Shown in pieces: positions 17,294 to 25,937 of a DNA stretch of 64,000 nt. The notes beneath the pieces were generated by a model that did not search any database, was not told the DNA's origin, and saw only the letters and a list, made by a program, of their open reading frames with translations. Each line of letters opens with the position of its first letter. Positions within the stretch are counted from its first letter, which is position 1. The position numbers and the translations under genes were made by a program. This stretch comes from an uncultured Candidatus Melainabacteria bacterium (lineage in GTDB: Bacteria; Cyanobacteriota; Vampirovibrionia; Gastranaerophilales; Gastranaerophilaceae): positions 1 through 64,000 of the forward strand of contig CAKUTH010000010.1 of the NCBI GenBank assembly GCA_934691935.1, given 5' to 3'.

Positions 17294-18273
17294 TACAAAA
17301 TACCTCTATCAAGCAAGAAATAAATGACAATTGACAATATAGACAAAAGCGCAGATACTGTAGCAAATACGGTAACAATCTTTTTTTCACTCCAGTCACA
17401 TAATTCAAAATGGTGATGTATCGGTGACATTTTAAATACACGCTTTCCTGTCGTTTTAAAACTAATTACCTGAATAATTACCGATAATGTTTCCATAACA
17501 AACACACCTGCAATTAATACAAGCAAAATTTCAAATTTACCCATAACGGCTACAGTTCCAAGCAAACCACCTATTGCCAAAGAACCAGTATCACCCATAA
17601 AGACTTCGGCTTTTGGTTTGTTAAACTTTAAAAATCCAGCCAAAGCGCCAGCCACTGTAGCTGATATAACTGCAACTTCTGCGTAACCGCTAAATAATGA
17701 AATTATCGAACATGCTAAAAATGCAAAAATACCAGTTGATGCCGCCAAGCCGTCTAATCCATCAGTTAAGTTGTAGGCATTTGAAGCTCCTGTAATTACA
17801 AAAACTGCAAAAAATGGGTAGAACCAACCTAAATGCAACACATAATGTCCGATAGTAACATCGCTTGCACCTGTTTTTGTCATCATCAAAAACAATATTG
17901 GCAACATTGCAATTGCAATTTGTCTTAACAATTTTCCGCGAGCAGTCAGTCCGTCATTACCTTTCCCTTTGATTTTTATATAATCATCTTGAAATCCTGC
18001 AAATGTATAAAATAATAAAGTTAAAAGTACGACAAATGCTTCAGTTGTCAATCTTTGAGCCATAGCAAGAGCAATTATTGAGCCTAATATAATTGCTAAG
18101 ATAATAAATACACCGCCTGTTGTCGGAGTTCCTTGTTTTTTTGCATGAGCCTCAGGCGCACAATCTTTTACATACTGCCCAATTAGGTGTTTTTTTAAAA
18201 AATCAATATACGGAACACCAAACAGTAAACAAAAAATCATACCCAATAAAAACGCCACAGCTAACATTATCAT
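17293..18273 (-). CDS. mraY: MraY, phospho-MurNAc-pentapeptide transferase
   Basis: MraY makes lipid I by moving phospho-MurNAc-pentapeptide to undecaprenyl phosphate. It is a ten-helix membrane protein (326 aa) with the GTPTTGGVFI loop, the DDYIK Asp pair, the NLTDGLDGLA motif, EVFMGDTGSLAIGG and the C-terminal PIHHHFEL signature. AAAAGGAAAAGG precedes the start. 79 bp separate it from murF. Confidence 0.95.
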   Translation of the reverse strand: MIMLAVAFLLGMIFCLLFGVPYIDFLKKHLIGQYVKDCAPEAHAKKQGTPTTGGVFIILAIILGSIIALAMAQRLTTEAFVVLLTLLFYTFAGFQDDYIKIKGKGNDGLTARGKLLRQIAIAMLPILFLMMTKTGASDVTIGHYVLHLGWFYPFFAVFVITGASNAYNLTDGLDGLAASTGIFAFLACSIISLFSGYAEVAVISATVAGALAGFLKFNKPKAEVFMGDTGSLAIGGLLGTVAVMGKFEILLVLIAGVFVMETLSVIIQVISFKTTGKRVFKMSPIHHHFELCDWSEKKIVTVFATVSALLSILSIVIYFLLDRGIL

Positions 18274-18352
18274 ATTTTTATACCTTTTCCTTTTTTATAA
18301 TAAAATAACTTGTTAAAAACCTATTCTCTCAAACCGTCTTAAGTAAAATTAA

Positions 18353-19663
18353 TCACTTTTTTTTAAGATTATTAATTATTTCCTCAAATTTCATTGCACG
18401 AGAGGCCTTTAAAAATATTGTACTACCCGCATTTATATTATCAAGAATGTAACGAGATGTTTCAATGTTATTTTCAAAACTTTTAACATCAAACCCGAAT
18501 TTTGCTACTTCTTCGCCTATATTTTTTGCAAGCTCACCAACTGTAATAAAAATACAATCCTTGTTCTTGCATTTAGCGCCTAAAAAAGCCCCGACTTCTT
18601 TGTGGAATTTAACTTCATCTTCGCCAAGTTCACCCATATTTCCTAAAACAACAACAGGTTTCGCATATAGTTCCAAAAACGTTGAAACTGACGCTTTCAT
18701 TGACTCTGGATTTGCATTGTAACTGTCATTAATCACAGTAAAGCCGTTAACCTTTTCTTCTTCCCAACGTTTTTCTATAGGCTTATATAATAACAATCCT
18801 TTTTTAATTTCTTCACAATTCATACCAAGGTGTAAACCTATTTCTATCGCACTTATTGAGTTTTCAATATTATAATCACCCTCTACGTTAAGCTCATACT
18901 CTTGTGATTTATAAACAAATTTTGCATATCCCTTGCGCATTTCAAGGACTTTTACATCATTTATTGAATAATAAACTTTTTCGCCATTAAAGTTCACAAA
19001 TTTTTTAATACGTTCATTATCATTTGCAATTAAACATTTTTTTAAATGATTTGCAATTTCACATTTTGCTTTTGCAATATTATCTAAACTGCCTAAACGT
19101 CCAATATGCGCAGAACCTGCATTTGTTATAACCGCGAAATCAGGTTGTGCATATTTGTCGATAAATTCAATTTCACCCAAGCCTCTCATGCCCATTTCTA
19201 TAATCAAAACTTGCGTATCTATCGGCATAGAAAGAACTGTTTGGCAAAATCCTATTTCATTATTGTGATTTGAAAAAGTTTTATGAGTTTTAAATTTTTG
19301 CGAAACAACAGAATATATCAATTCTTTTGTCGTAGTTTTACCTGAACTGCCCGTAACACCAATCACAATCGGATTATATTTATTTCTTATAAAATTTGCG
19401 ATTTGCATGTATGCAACAGTCGTATTTTCAACTTGTAATGAAAATTCAGCAGGACACTGCTTGGTACAAAAGCAACCAACAGCCCCAGATTTAAGCGCTT
19501 TGTCACAAAAATCTTCGCCATCAAAACTTGCACCCTTCAATGGCAAATACAAATCTCCAGACTTTATAGTCCTTGTATCCGTTGAAATTTCAACTTCACC
19601 TTCAAAATTTCCTTTTACAACCGCATTGGTTGCGCTCTCTATATCTTTAATACTTATTCTCAT
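18353..19663 (-). CDS. murF: MurF, D-Ala-D-Ala adding ligase
   Basis: MurF adds D-Ala-D-Ala to UDP-MurNAc-tripeptide. The N-terminal domain has STDTRTIKSGDLYLPLKG, the P-loop is GVTGSSGKTTTKE (near residues 102-114), and INDSYNANPESMK and LGNMGELGE are present. Length 436 aa. It opens the murF-mraY-murD-ftsW-murG-folC run. MurE and MurC are not in the window. No clear ribosome binding site is seen before the ATG. Confidence 0.95.
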   Translation of the reverse strand: MRISIKDIESATNAVVKGNFEGEVEISTDTRTIKSGDLYLPLKGASFDGEDFCDKALKSGAVGCFCTKQCPAEFSLQVENTTVAYMQIANFIRNKYNPIVIGVTGSSGKTTTKELIYSVVSQKFKTHKTFSNHNNEIGFCQTVLSMPIDTQVLIIEMGMRGLGEIEFIDKYAQPDFAVITNAGSAHIGRLGSLDNIAKAKCEIANHLKKCLIANDNERIKKFVNFNGEKVYYSINDVKVLEMRKGYAKFVYKSQEYELNVEGDYNIENSISAIEIGLHLGMNCEEIKKGLLLYKPIEKRWEEEKVNGFTVINDSYNANPESMKASVSTFLELYAKPVVVLGNMGELGEDEVKFHKEVGAFLGAKCKNKDCIFITVGELAKNIGEEVAKFGFDVKSFENNIETSRYILDNINAGSTIFLKASRAMKFEEIINNLKKK

Positions 19664-19744
19664 AATTCAATTTTACAGCAAAAAGATTTGATGATACGTA
19701 AAGTTAATAAATGTAAAAATGGTAATTTTTCTACAAACTCGTAC

Positions 19745-19773
19745 TTGACAGTATGGTTTTAGTATAGGATAAT
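19745..19773 (+). promoter_or_regulatory. Predicted strong sigma-70 promoter for rplU-rpmA
   Basis: TTGACA (19745-19750), a 17-nt spacer and GATAAT (19768-19773). Confidence 0.75.
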
Positions 19774-19810
19774 TACTGTTGTATTAGTATGCGGTAACTC
19801 GTTAATAAAT

Positions 19811-19840
19811 ATTTTTGCCTCATAAATGTGGTGCAAAAAT
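19811..19840 (+). promoter_or_regulatory. Hairpin leader of rplU, resembling the L21 leader
   Basis: ATTTTTGC (19811-19818) pairs with GCAAAAAT (19833-19840), with a CTCA/TGTGG inner element. It is placed between the promoter and the AGAAAGGAA ribosome binding site. Position and shape fit the autoregulatory leaders known before rplU in other bacteria (Rfam L21_leader). The match is from memory and needs a covariance search. Confidence 0.45.
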
Positions 19841-19865
19841 TACGAAACCAGAAAGGAAATTAAAA

Positions 19866-20216
19866 ATGTTCGCAATTGTAGAAACAGGCGGAAAACAGTA
19901 TCAAGTAGAAGAAGGTAGATACCTTGATGTTGAATTATTAGATGGCGAAAAAGATTCAAAAGTTGTTTTTGACAAAGTAGTCATGATTGTAAACGGTAAA
20001 AAATCTAAAGTAGGTCAACCATACGTTGCTGGTGCATCTGCTGAAGGCGTAATCGTAAAACACGACAAAGCTAAAAAAGTTATTGTTTATAAACAAAGAC
20101 CTAAAAAAGGTTACAGAAGAAAACAAGGACATAGACAAGGCTTTACAAGAGTAATGATTTCTAAAATTAGAACTTCTGCTCAAAAGAAAGCTACAGAAAC
20201 TGCTGAAGAAGCATAA
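19866..20216 (+). CDS. rplU: Ribosomal protein bL21
   Basis: bL21 binds 23S rRNA and L20. The start at 19866 follows AGAAAGGAAATT and gives the conserved N-terminus MFAIVETGGKQYQVEEG (116 aa in total); the upstream open frame is spurious. The C-terminal KRPKKGYRRKQGHRQ basic segment is typical. A promoter and a leader hairpin lie upstream, and rpmA follows after 47 bp. Confidence 0.97.
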   Translation: MFAIVETGGKQYQVEEGRYLDVELLDGEKDSKVVFDKVVMIVNGKKSKVGQPYVAGASAEGVIVKHDKAKKVIVYKQRPKKGYRRKQGHRQGFTRVMISKIRTSAQKKATETAEEA

Positions 20217-20263
20217 ACTTCTTAAACTAATAACAGATAGAAATAATAACAGGAGAAATAATT

Positions 20264-20518
20264 ATGGCACATAAGAAAGGTATGGGTTCTACCCGTAACG
20301 GACGCGATTCAGAAGCGAAGCGCTTAGGCGTTAAGAAATTCGGTGGCGAAATCGTTAAAGCTGGTAACATTATCATTCGTCAAAGAGGAACAAAAGTTCA
20401 CCCTGGCAACAATGTTGGTATCGGTTCTGATGATACATTATACGCTTTAATTGACGGTCAAGTTAAATTTGAACCACACAGACGTGACAGAAAACAAGTA
20501 AGCGTATATGCTGTGTAA
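20264..20518 (+). CDS. rpmA: Ribosomal protein bL27
   Basis: bL27 reaches into the peptidyl-transferase centre. Its N-terminus is MAHKKGMGSTRNGRDS, with no cleavable extension of the kind found in Firmicutes. 84 aa. AGGAGAAA precedes the ATG, and the rplU-rpmA order is the standard one. No obgE follows; the transcript ends at the terminator just downstream. Confidence 0.97.
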   Translation: MAHKKGMGSTRNGRDSEAKRLGVKKFGGEIVKAGNIIIRQRGTKVHPGNNVGIGSDDTLYALIDGQVKFEPHRRDRKQVSVYAV

Positions 20519-20541
20519 CGAATTTCATAAAATTAAAGTAG

Positions 20542-20577
20542 AAAAAACGAGTCTTATTAATTTAAGGCTCGTTTTTT
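20542..20577. terminator. Rho-independent terminator of rplU-rpmA
   Basis: AAAAAACGAG...CTT pairs with AAG...CTCGTTTTTT across a short AT loop. The stem is symmetrical enough to act on both strands. Confidence 0.85.
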
Positions 20578-20674
20578 GTTGCAATTTCGTTACAAATAAG
20601 AATGAATTTTTAAAGTTTTTTCTCATGGTATCCGATAACAAATATGTAATCAGAAATTAATGGAGAATTTATAT

Positions 20675-20830
20675 ATGCTAAAAAAAATCATATCCCCGTC
20701 GCAAAATATAAGCGAAAGTGTGGAATTTATATTAAGAGGAGCGAGAAAACGCCGAAATATGGCAATGGCATCCGCAAGAAATATTAACGCGGACGCAGGA
20801 ATACAGGCACGTCTACAAATTGTAAAATAG
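20675..20830 (+). CDS. 51-residue basic orphan protein
   Basis: A short frame starts at ATG 20675 with GGAGA about 9 nt upstream and ends with TAG just before a strong terminator. The product begins MLKKIISPSQNISESVEFI, has a central basic patch (RGARKRRN) and an Ala/Asn-rich C-terminal half ending in RLQIVK. It looks like an amphipathic helical, possibly nucleic-acid- or membrane-associated small protein. I do not recognise it. The coding case rests on the ribosome binding site, the length between two terminators and protein-like composition. An overlapping longer minus-strand frame starts inside the terminator and is less likely. Confidence 0.55.
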   Translation: MLKKIISPSQNISESVEFILRGARKRRNMAMASARNINADAGIQARLQIVK

Positions 20831-20865
20831 TGCTTATTGTTTAGTAAGAACTGAGAGTTTATTAC

Positions 20866-20892
20866 AAAAAAGACCGACAAAATCGGTCTTTT
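20866..20892. terminator. Rho-independent terminator behind the 51-residue gene
   Basis: AAAAGACCGA (20868-20877) pairs with TCGGTCTTTT (20883-20892) around loop CAAAA, with a T-rich tail. It can also terminate the minus-strand pilin remnant. Confidence 0.85.
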
Positions 20893-20899
20893 CTTTTGA

Positions 20900-21082
20900 T
20901 TAAAATTTTATCGGGTAATCATCAGGAATTTTCCAACCATTACACTCTATTCGCGCTAAACAATTTGCGGAATGCCAAGGAGAGGTTTTGCAAAGCTGAA
21001 TTTGAGTTCCATCTAATCAGAGCTTAAGCCCTCCATTGGGTTCTATCCCGCGTATAGCAAGGATTTTGCAATAGTTTATCAT
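20900..21082 (-). pseudogene. Collapsed pilin-like gene with in-frame TGA
   Basis: From ATG 21082 the minus strand reads MINYCKILAIRGIEPNGG..., then TGA at codon 22. It continues in the same frame for 38 sense codons to a TAA at 20900. The part before the TGA matches the GIEPNGG leader of the pilin-like gene at 43330-44193. The part after it (ending CNGWKIPDDYPIKF) resembles the C-terminus of such proteins (compare REGWKINY there). The FTLAEV helix and the whole middle are missing. GGAGG 8 nt upstream, inside the end of the upstream gene, would still allow initiation. The best reading is an internal deletion remnant; a UGA-readthrough product is unlikely. Confidence 0.6.
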
Positions 21083-21083
21083 T

Positions 21084-22124
21084 TTAATTCCTCCACGGTT
21101 TTATCAAAAATTTAATAGCTTTGCCATCTATATGTTGATACATTGCCCATTCGACTTTTTCTAACGGTAGTGTATCAGTTATTAACTTTTCGACTTCAAC
21201 ATCACCTGATGCAATATAATCCAACGCCATTCTAAAATATTTTGGAGTATGGTGGAACACGCTCATCAATGTTATATCGCCATAGTGCATTTTAGTCGTG
21301 TCAAAAGTAACTGTAGAACCAGATTTGCATCCGCCAAAGAAATGTACAGTTCCCCCAGGACGAACACAAGAAAATATTCTTTCCCAAATTTCAGGTAACC
21401 CTACACACTCTACAGCGACGTCCAACCCTTTGTGTTCATCAGTATATTCTTTAAAAATCTTTTCTGGGTTTGGATATTTGGTCAAATCAATAATTTCATC
21501 TGCGTGAGCAAATTCTTCTGCACATTTTAACTTTATAGGGTTTCTTCCCGCAACAATAACGTTAGCACCTTTAAGTTTTGCAAGACGAGCAAACATCAAG
21601 CCAATAGGACCAATGCCAATAATCCCAACAGTTTGCCCAGCTTTTATCCCAGTTCTTTCGACACCGTGAACAACATTTGCCAAAGGCTCACAAAATGCAG
21701 CCTTGTCAAAACTCAATCCATCTGGCAAAATTAAAGTGTTTTTTTGTACAATACGAGCTGGAACTGTTATATATTCTGCATAAGCTCCGTTTAACAAGTC
21801 TAAATTTTCGCACAAATTATATTCTTCGCGTTTACAATAAAAACATTTGCCACACGGTGCAGAATTTGCGCAAACAACTCTATCACCGACTTTCACATTG
21901 TCAACACCTTTGCCAACTTTGTCAACAATTCCCGCAAACTCATGTCCAAAGCCTGAAGGTACAGTTTTTATCAGCACTGGATGTCCTCGACGAAAAGTTT
22001 TCACATCAGTTCCACAAGTCAACGCTGACATGACTTTTACAACTATTTCACCTTCTTGAGGTGGTTTTACCATAACTTCTTCATATTTTATATTTTGTGG
22101 TCCGTAATATTGAATTGCTTTCAT
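21084..22124 (-). CDS. Zinc-dependent alcohol/polyol dehydrogenase, first of a pair
   Basis: A medium-chain dehydrogenase (346 aa from ATG 22124, which follows AAAGGAAAAG; the frame is open 12 codons further up). Catalytic zinc ligands are expected at the Cys of LTCGTD and the His-Glu of GFGHEF. The structural zinc lobe is complete (CGKCFYCKREEYNLC). The Rossmann loop GIIGIGPIGLMFARLAKLKG binds NAD(P). It resembles sorbitol/threonine dehydrogenase-type enzymes, but the substrate cannot be read from sequence. It lies 73 bp downstream of a paralogous dehydrogenase in the same direction. Its stop codon TAA is followed after one base by the ATG of the pilin remnant. Confidence 0.85.
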   Translation of the reverse strand: MKAIQYYGPQNIKYEEVMVKPPQEGEIVVKVMSALTCGTDVKTFRRGHPVLIKTVPSGFGHEFAGIVDKVGKGVDNVKVGDRVVCANSAPCGKCFYCKREEYNLCENLDLLNGAYAEYITVPARIVQKNTLILPDGLSFDKAAFCEPLANVVHGVERTGIKAGQTVGIIGIGPIGLMFARLAKLKGANVIVAGRNPIKLKCAEEFAHADEIIDLTKYPNPEKIFKEYTDEHKGLDVAVECVGLPEIWERIFSCVRPGGTVHFFGGCKSGSTVTFDTTKMHYGDITLMSVFHHTPKYFRMALDYIASGDVEVEKLITDTLPLEKVEWAMYQHIDGKAIKFLIKPWRN

Positions 22125-22186
22125 ACTTTTCCTTTTATTTGTGTTGGGAAACCCCATCAACCTACATATTTTCTGAACGAAACTAC

Positions 22187-22215
22187 CTTTTCACGTTTCA
22201 CTTCTCACTTTTCAC
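22187..22215 (-). repeat. Dispersed repeat, GTGAAACGTGA family, copy 2
   Basis: The reverse complement matches 178-206 at 27 of 29 bases. It overlaps the 3' end of the dehydrogenase gene at 22198 and supplies that gene's last codons and stop. Confidence 0.6.
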
Positions 22216-23190
22216 TCTTATATATGCCTTCATTATTCTATTTGCCATAGTATCATCAAACGCTTTTTGAATATCATCAAGCGAATATTCCACAGACAAA
22301 CCGCTTACTTTAACTCTGCCACTTCTTAACAATTCTAACGAATCTGTCAAATCAGCTGGGGAAGGTGAATAGCTACCCATAACCGTCAATTCTCTATAAT
22401 AGATTTCGTTATTCGGGTAAGCCGTTTGGTCGTGCGGAGTGCTTGAAAATACAACAATTTTGCCACCATTTCTAACATATTTTAATGCCGTATCAATTGC
22501 TTTGTCTGCTCCTGATGTCATAAAAATTGCGTCTGCTTCAAATTTTTCTGAAATTTCTCTAACGTCGACTGCATTAATTCCTAAAGATTTCAAGATTTCA
22601 ATGCGTTCTGGTATCAAATCACATCCAACAACCTCAACGCCATAAGCCTTTAGAGCTTGAGCTGTCAAAATCCCGATTGAACCTAATCCAACCACAAGGG
22701 CGATATCACCTTTAATCAAATTGGCGCGTTTTACGGCTCTCACAATACATCCTAAAGGTTCATAAAATGATGCTTCGACATCCGTGAGATTTTCAGGCTT
22801 TAGATGTGCAACATTTTGCAAATGTTCTTCACTCAAATAAACGAGTTCGGAAAATCCTCCAGGGCGAATATTTGTAGATTTAAAATGTTGGCACATAGAA
22901 ACATTTCCATGCCTGCAATAAACGCATTTTCCACAAGGAATATGATGAGATGTAACAATTTCATCCCCTACTTTAAAATTTGTTTCTGAATTAATTTCAA
23001 CAATTTGCGCAACGATTTCATGCCCTAAAACAGTACCGTTTTTTGAAATCTTATGAACAAATTTTACAATATCAGATCCGCAAAGCCCGCAACCTAGTAC
23101 TTTTACAATTGCGCCCTGCCTGCCTTCCAACTTAATATCATCAACACATTTTATAACTATTTTGTCATCACAAATTATTGCTGTTTTCAT
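22198..23190 (-). CDS. Zinc-dependent alcohol/polyol dehydrogenase, second of a pair
   Basis: 330 aa from ATG 23190, which is preceded by GAGGATGAT. It has the zinc Cys in GCGLCGSD, a GHE motif (VLGHEIVAQ), a structural zinc lobe (CGKCVYCRHGNVSMC) and an NAD(P) loop (LVVGLGSIGILTAQALKA). It is clearly of the same family as its downstream neighbour, though diverged. The two probably form an operon and may act on related polyols or sugar alcohols. The C-terminal residues VKSEK and the stop come from a dispersed repeat (22187-22215), so the original C-terminus may have been replaced. Confidence 0.85.
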   Translation of the reverse strand: MKTAIICDDKIVIKCVDDIKLEGRQGAIVKVLGCGLCGSDIVKFVHKISKNGTVLGHEIVAQIVEINSETNFKVGDEIVTSHHIPCGKCVYCRHGNVSMCQHFKSTNIRPGGFSELVYLSEEHLQNVAHLKPENLTDVEASFYEPLGCIVRAVKRANLIKGDIALVVGLGSIGILTAQALKAYGVEVVGCDLIPERIEILKSLGINAVDVREISEKFEADAIFMTSGADKAIDTALKYVRNGGKIVVFSSTPHDQTAYPNNEIYYRELTVMGSYSPSPADLTDSLELLRSGRVKVSGLSVEYSLDDIQKAFDDTMANRIMKAYIRVKSEK

Positions 23191-23256
23191 ATCATCCTCT
23201 ATAATAAATTTTATCACAAACTTGAAAAGGAAAGAAATAAATTATATAATATATTT

Positions 23257-24237
23257 ATGACAGTAATAAGAAGATTAACATGTTTTGATGCACCTAAAAT
23301 AAAAAAAATGATTTCGTATCTTGGCGATGGCGAACGTTTTTCTAAAGCTATTTCTACAGAAGCGTTTTCATTACTGCATGGATTACTGCCACTTAAATAT
23401 AAGTTTTTGCCAGAATCTTATATTTTGTTAGAAAAAAATGAGATTTTAGGCTTGATTACTCTAGTACCAACGAATGGCAATCCTTATAAAATCAATATTA
23501 CAAGATTAATTTTCCAACAAAACATGTACGACGTCGGCAAACAGCTTGTTGAATTTGCTATTGCCAAATACGGAGCAAAAGGTGCTGTTTCGTTTAAAGT
23601 TACTGTCGATCAATCTCATAGTGAATTAATGGATTTGTTTATAAACGGATGCAACTTTAGACAATGTAGTTTTGAAAATTTATGGAAACTGGATAACTTT
23701 TCTCCAAAGAATAAAGAAAAAACAAATTTTAGACCTTGTCAAAACAGTGATGCAAAAGCTGTTTCTCGATTATACAACAGTGAATTAAAAAGTCTTTATC
23801 GTCCATCCTTGGAAAGATTGAAAACAGAATACAATGAACCGTTTTTTGCGGGATTAACAAATTTCTACAAAAACAGATATGTTCTTGAGGACGCTGAAAA
23901 AGGAAGAATTATTGCATATTTATCAATTACGACAAGCGATAATTTCAATTTTGTTATAGATATTTCGTATAATGAAGCGTATAACATACCTTTTGATGAA
24001 ATCATAAATTTTGCACTTTCTGAAATTTCGTATAGAAAATCTAATTTCTGCGCATTCATAAAACACAGACAATACACAAAAAACGCAGACAACTTTGAAA
24101 AATATTTACACGAAAGAAACTTGAACTGCATACAAACTCAATGTGTACTTATTAAGGACTATTACAAACAAATTAAACAACCCGAAAATGTACTTCAATT
24201 GTTCCAGTTTGGAGAAAATAGCCTAATTTCTGATTAA
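23257..24237 (+). CDS. GNAT-like protein, possible tandem acetyltransferase folds
   Basis: The 326-residue protein begins MTVIRRLTCFDAPKIKKMI, a pattern seen at the start of GNAT domains (first strand plus helix). A second similar start occurs near residue 157 (TNFRPCQNSDAKAVSRLYN). This suggests two GNAT-type folds in tandem, the first possibly degenerate. I could not point to a clean acetyl-CoA Q/R-x-x-G-x-G/A loop, so catalytic activity is uncertain. No ribosome binding site is obvious beyond a weak AAAGGAAAG about 25 nt upstream. It overlaps the end of the convergent membrane-protein gene by 4 nt. Confidence 0.55.
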   Translation: MTVIRRLTCFDAPKIKKMISYLGDGERFSKAISTEAFSLLHGLLPLKYKFLPESYILLEKNEILGLITLVPTNGNPYKINITRLIFQQNMYDVGKQLVEFAIAKYGAKGAVSFKVTVDQSHSELMDLFINGCNFRQCSFENLWKLDNFSPKNKEKTNFRPCQNSDAKAVSRLYNSELKSLYRPSLERLKTEYNEPFFAGLTNFYKNRYVLEDAEKGRIIAYLSITTSDNFNFVIDISYNEAYNIPFDEIINFALSEISYRKSNFCAFIKHRQYTKNADNFEKYLHERNLNCIQTQCVLIKDYYKQIKQPENVLQLFQFGENSLISD

Positions 24238-24830
24238 AGATGTAATAATGAATTTATTAATGTAAATACAAAATCTAACACTAATGACGCTACAATAATG
24301 TAAAGAACAAAAATGATTTTATATTTTTCGTTTCTATTTAACAGAAGCAACAAAAATACAAACAACAAACCATAATAATAAATAGGAATATGCAATTTAT
24401 TAAATTGATTTTGTTTGTCATTTTTCAAAAAAGAATTAAAACTTTCTCTAAACTTTGATGCTGAAAACGGGTTATTATCATAAACGTACGTATCTGCTTT
24501 GGCAAAAATATTCTTACTATCACTCGCAACTAGTCGATAATCAAGGCATATAGAACGAAATTCAGTTTTTGCCCTATACTGTAACCTTATAAGCGGGAAA
24601 TCTTCATCATACAAACGATGATTTGAAATTGATATAAAGTTTTGTGTTATTTCACAATTATTTTTGATTTTATCACAGTGAATTTTTGTAATAGGTGTAG
24701 TAAAGATAGGCATTATAATCAAAAACAAACATACTAACCCTACCCAAAATTTAGCTCCCCAATCTGCCTTACTTAATACTTCAAGAACCGACTTAATACC
24801 ATCCATACACACACGATAACATAAACACAA
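24234..24830 (-). CDS. Small membrane protein of unknown function
   Basis: 198 aa with one transmembrane helix near the N-terminus (FWVGLVCLFLIIMPIF) and two near the C-terminus, separated by a soluble domain of about 100 residues with a Cys pair. I do not recognise the family. The start may instead be the Met eight codons in (24806); neither is preceded by a Shine-Dalgarno sequence. It stands between a GNAT-like gene and divergent ilvC, with no functional hint. Confidence 0.6.
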   Translation of the reverse strand: MCLCYRVCMDGIKSVLEVLSKADWGAKFWVGLVCLFLIIMPIFTTPITKIHCDKIKNNCEITQNFISISNHRLYDEDFPLIRLQYRAKTEFRSICLDYRLVASDSKNIFAKADTYVYDNNPFSASKFRESFNSFLKNDKQNQFNKLHIPIYYYGLLFVFLLLLLNRNEKYKIIFVLYIIVASLVLDFVFTLINSLLHL

Positions 24831-24899
24831 TAAATATGTTAATAAAAAAAGTTTAAAATTTGTTTTTGTGCTAACATAATAGGTGAAAAGAGGCGGGAT

Positions 24900-25928
24900 A
24901 TGACAAATAAATTACAAATTTATCTTGATAAAGATATTGATAAAAACTTAATTAAAACAAAAAAAATTGCGATAATAGGATTTGGTTCTCAAGGTTATGG
25001 TCAATCAATGAACTTGAAAGAATCTGGATGTGATGTAGTTTTAGGTTTGAGATTGGGTGGTAAATCCGATGTAAAAGCCAGAGATTACGGGTTTAAGACA
25101 ATGTCTATTGAAGATGCAGTAAAAGTTGCTGACATCATTCAAATTCTTATTCCAGACGAAATTCAAGCCAAAGTTTATGAAGAACAAATTAAACCTTATA
25201 TGAGAAAAGGACAATATTTGATGTTTTCTCACGGGTTCAATATTCACTACAAAAAAATCGTTGCACCTGAAGGTGTTAATGTAATTATGGTAGCCCCAAA
25301 AGGTCCTGGACACACAGTAAGAAGTGAATATCAAATTGGCAGAGGAGTACCATCATTGATTGCTGTTTACCAAGACCCTGCTGGAAATTCAAAAGAGGTT
25401 GCATTGTCATACGCATCAGCAATCGGCGCTGGCAGAGCAGGCATCATTGAAACAACTTTTAAAGAAGAAACTGAAACCGATTTGTTCGGCGAACAGGCCG
25501 TAATTTGCGGTGGTGTTTCTGCGTTAATAAAAACAGGGTTTGAAGTCCTTGTTGAAGCTGGATATTCACCATATATGGCTTACTTTGAAGTTTTGCACGA
25601 AATGAAACTTCTTGTCGATTTGATTAACCAAGGCGGTTTGGCAGATATGAGATATTCAATTTCTAATACTGCAGAATACGGCGATATGACTCGTGGACCA
25701 AGAGTTATTGGTGAACAATCAAGAAAGGCGATGAAAGATTTGTTGAAAGATATACAAAGCGGTAGTTTTGCGAATGAATTTTTGAATGAAATGGAAACTG
25801 GTTGTAAAAATTTCAACGAACTTAGAAAAGAAAACGCTGACCACCTAATAGAAAAAGTTGGCGAAGAAATTCGTTCATCTTTTGTTTGGGGCAATGGCGA
25901 CAAGATTATAGACAGAAACAGAAACTAG
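24900..25928 (+). CDS. ilvC: Ketol-acid reductoisomerase
   Basis: IlvC carries out the isomerisation-reduction step of valine and isoleucine synthesis. This is the short class I form (342 aa). The NADP loop is IIGFGSQGYGQSMNLKESG. Further conserved parts are MVAPKGPGHTVRSEY and the metal site around ETETDLFGEQAVICGG with E-x-x-H in EVLHEMKLLVDL. GAGGCGG precedes the ATG. The yhaM-like and thymidylate-kinase-like genes follow closely, so it is probably the first gene of an operon. No other ilv or leu genes are in the window. Confidence 0.95.
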   Translation: MTNKLQIYLDKDIDKNLIKTKKIAIIGFGSQGYGQSMNLKESGCDVVLGLRLGGKSDVKARDYGFKTMSIEDAVKVADIIQILIPDEIQAKVYEEQIKPYMRKGQYLMFSHGFNIHYKKIVAPEGVNVIMVAPKGPGHTVRSEYQIGRGVPSLIAVYQDPAGNSKEVALSYASAIGAGRAGIIETTFKEETETDLFGEQAVICGGVSALIKTGFEVLVEAGYSPYMAYFEVLHEMKLLVDLINQGGLADMRYSISNTAEYGDMTRGPRVIGEQSRKAMKDLLKDIQSGSFANEFLNEMETGCKNFNELRKENADHLIEKVGEEIRSSFVWGNGDKIIDRNRN

Positions 25929-25937
25929 AGGGAAAAT

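Noticed and set aside
20650..20880. 76-codon minus-strand frame opposite the 51-residue gene
   Set aside because: Its start lies inside a terminator hairpin and it has no ribosome binding site; the plus-strand frame is the better candidate.
20900..21082. Selenoprotein or stop-codon reassignment at the in-frame TGA
   Set aside because: Only one TGA is involved and all other genes use TGA and TAA/TAG normally as stops. No convincing SECIS hairpin is seen directly after it. The two halves match the leader and the C-terminus of a pilin-like protein, so a deletion remnant explains it better.
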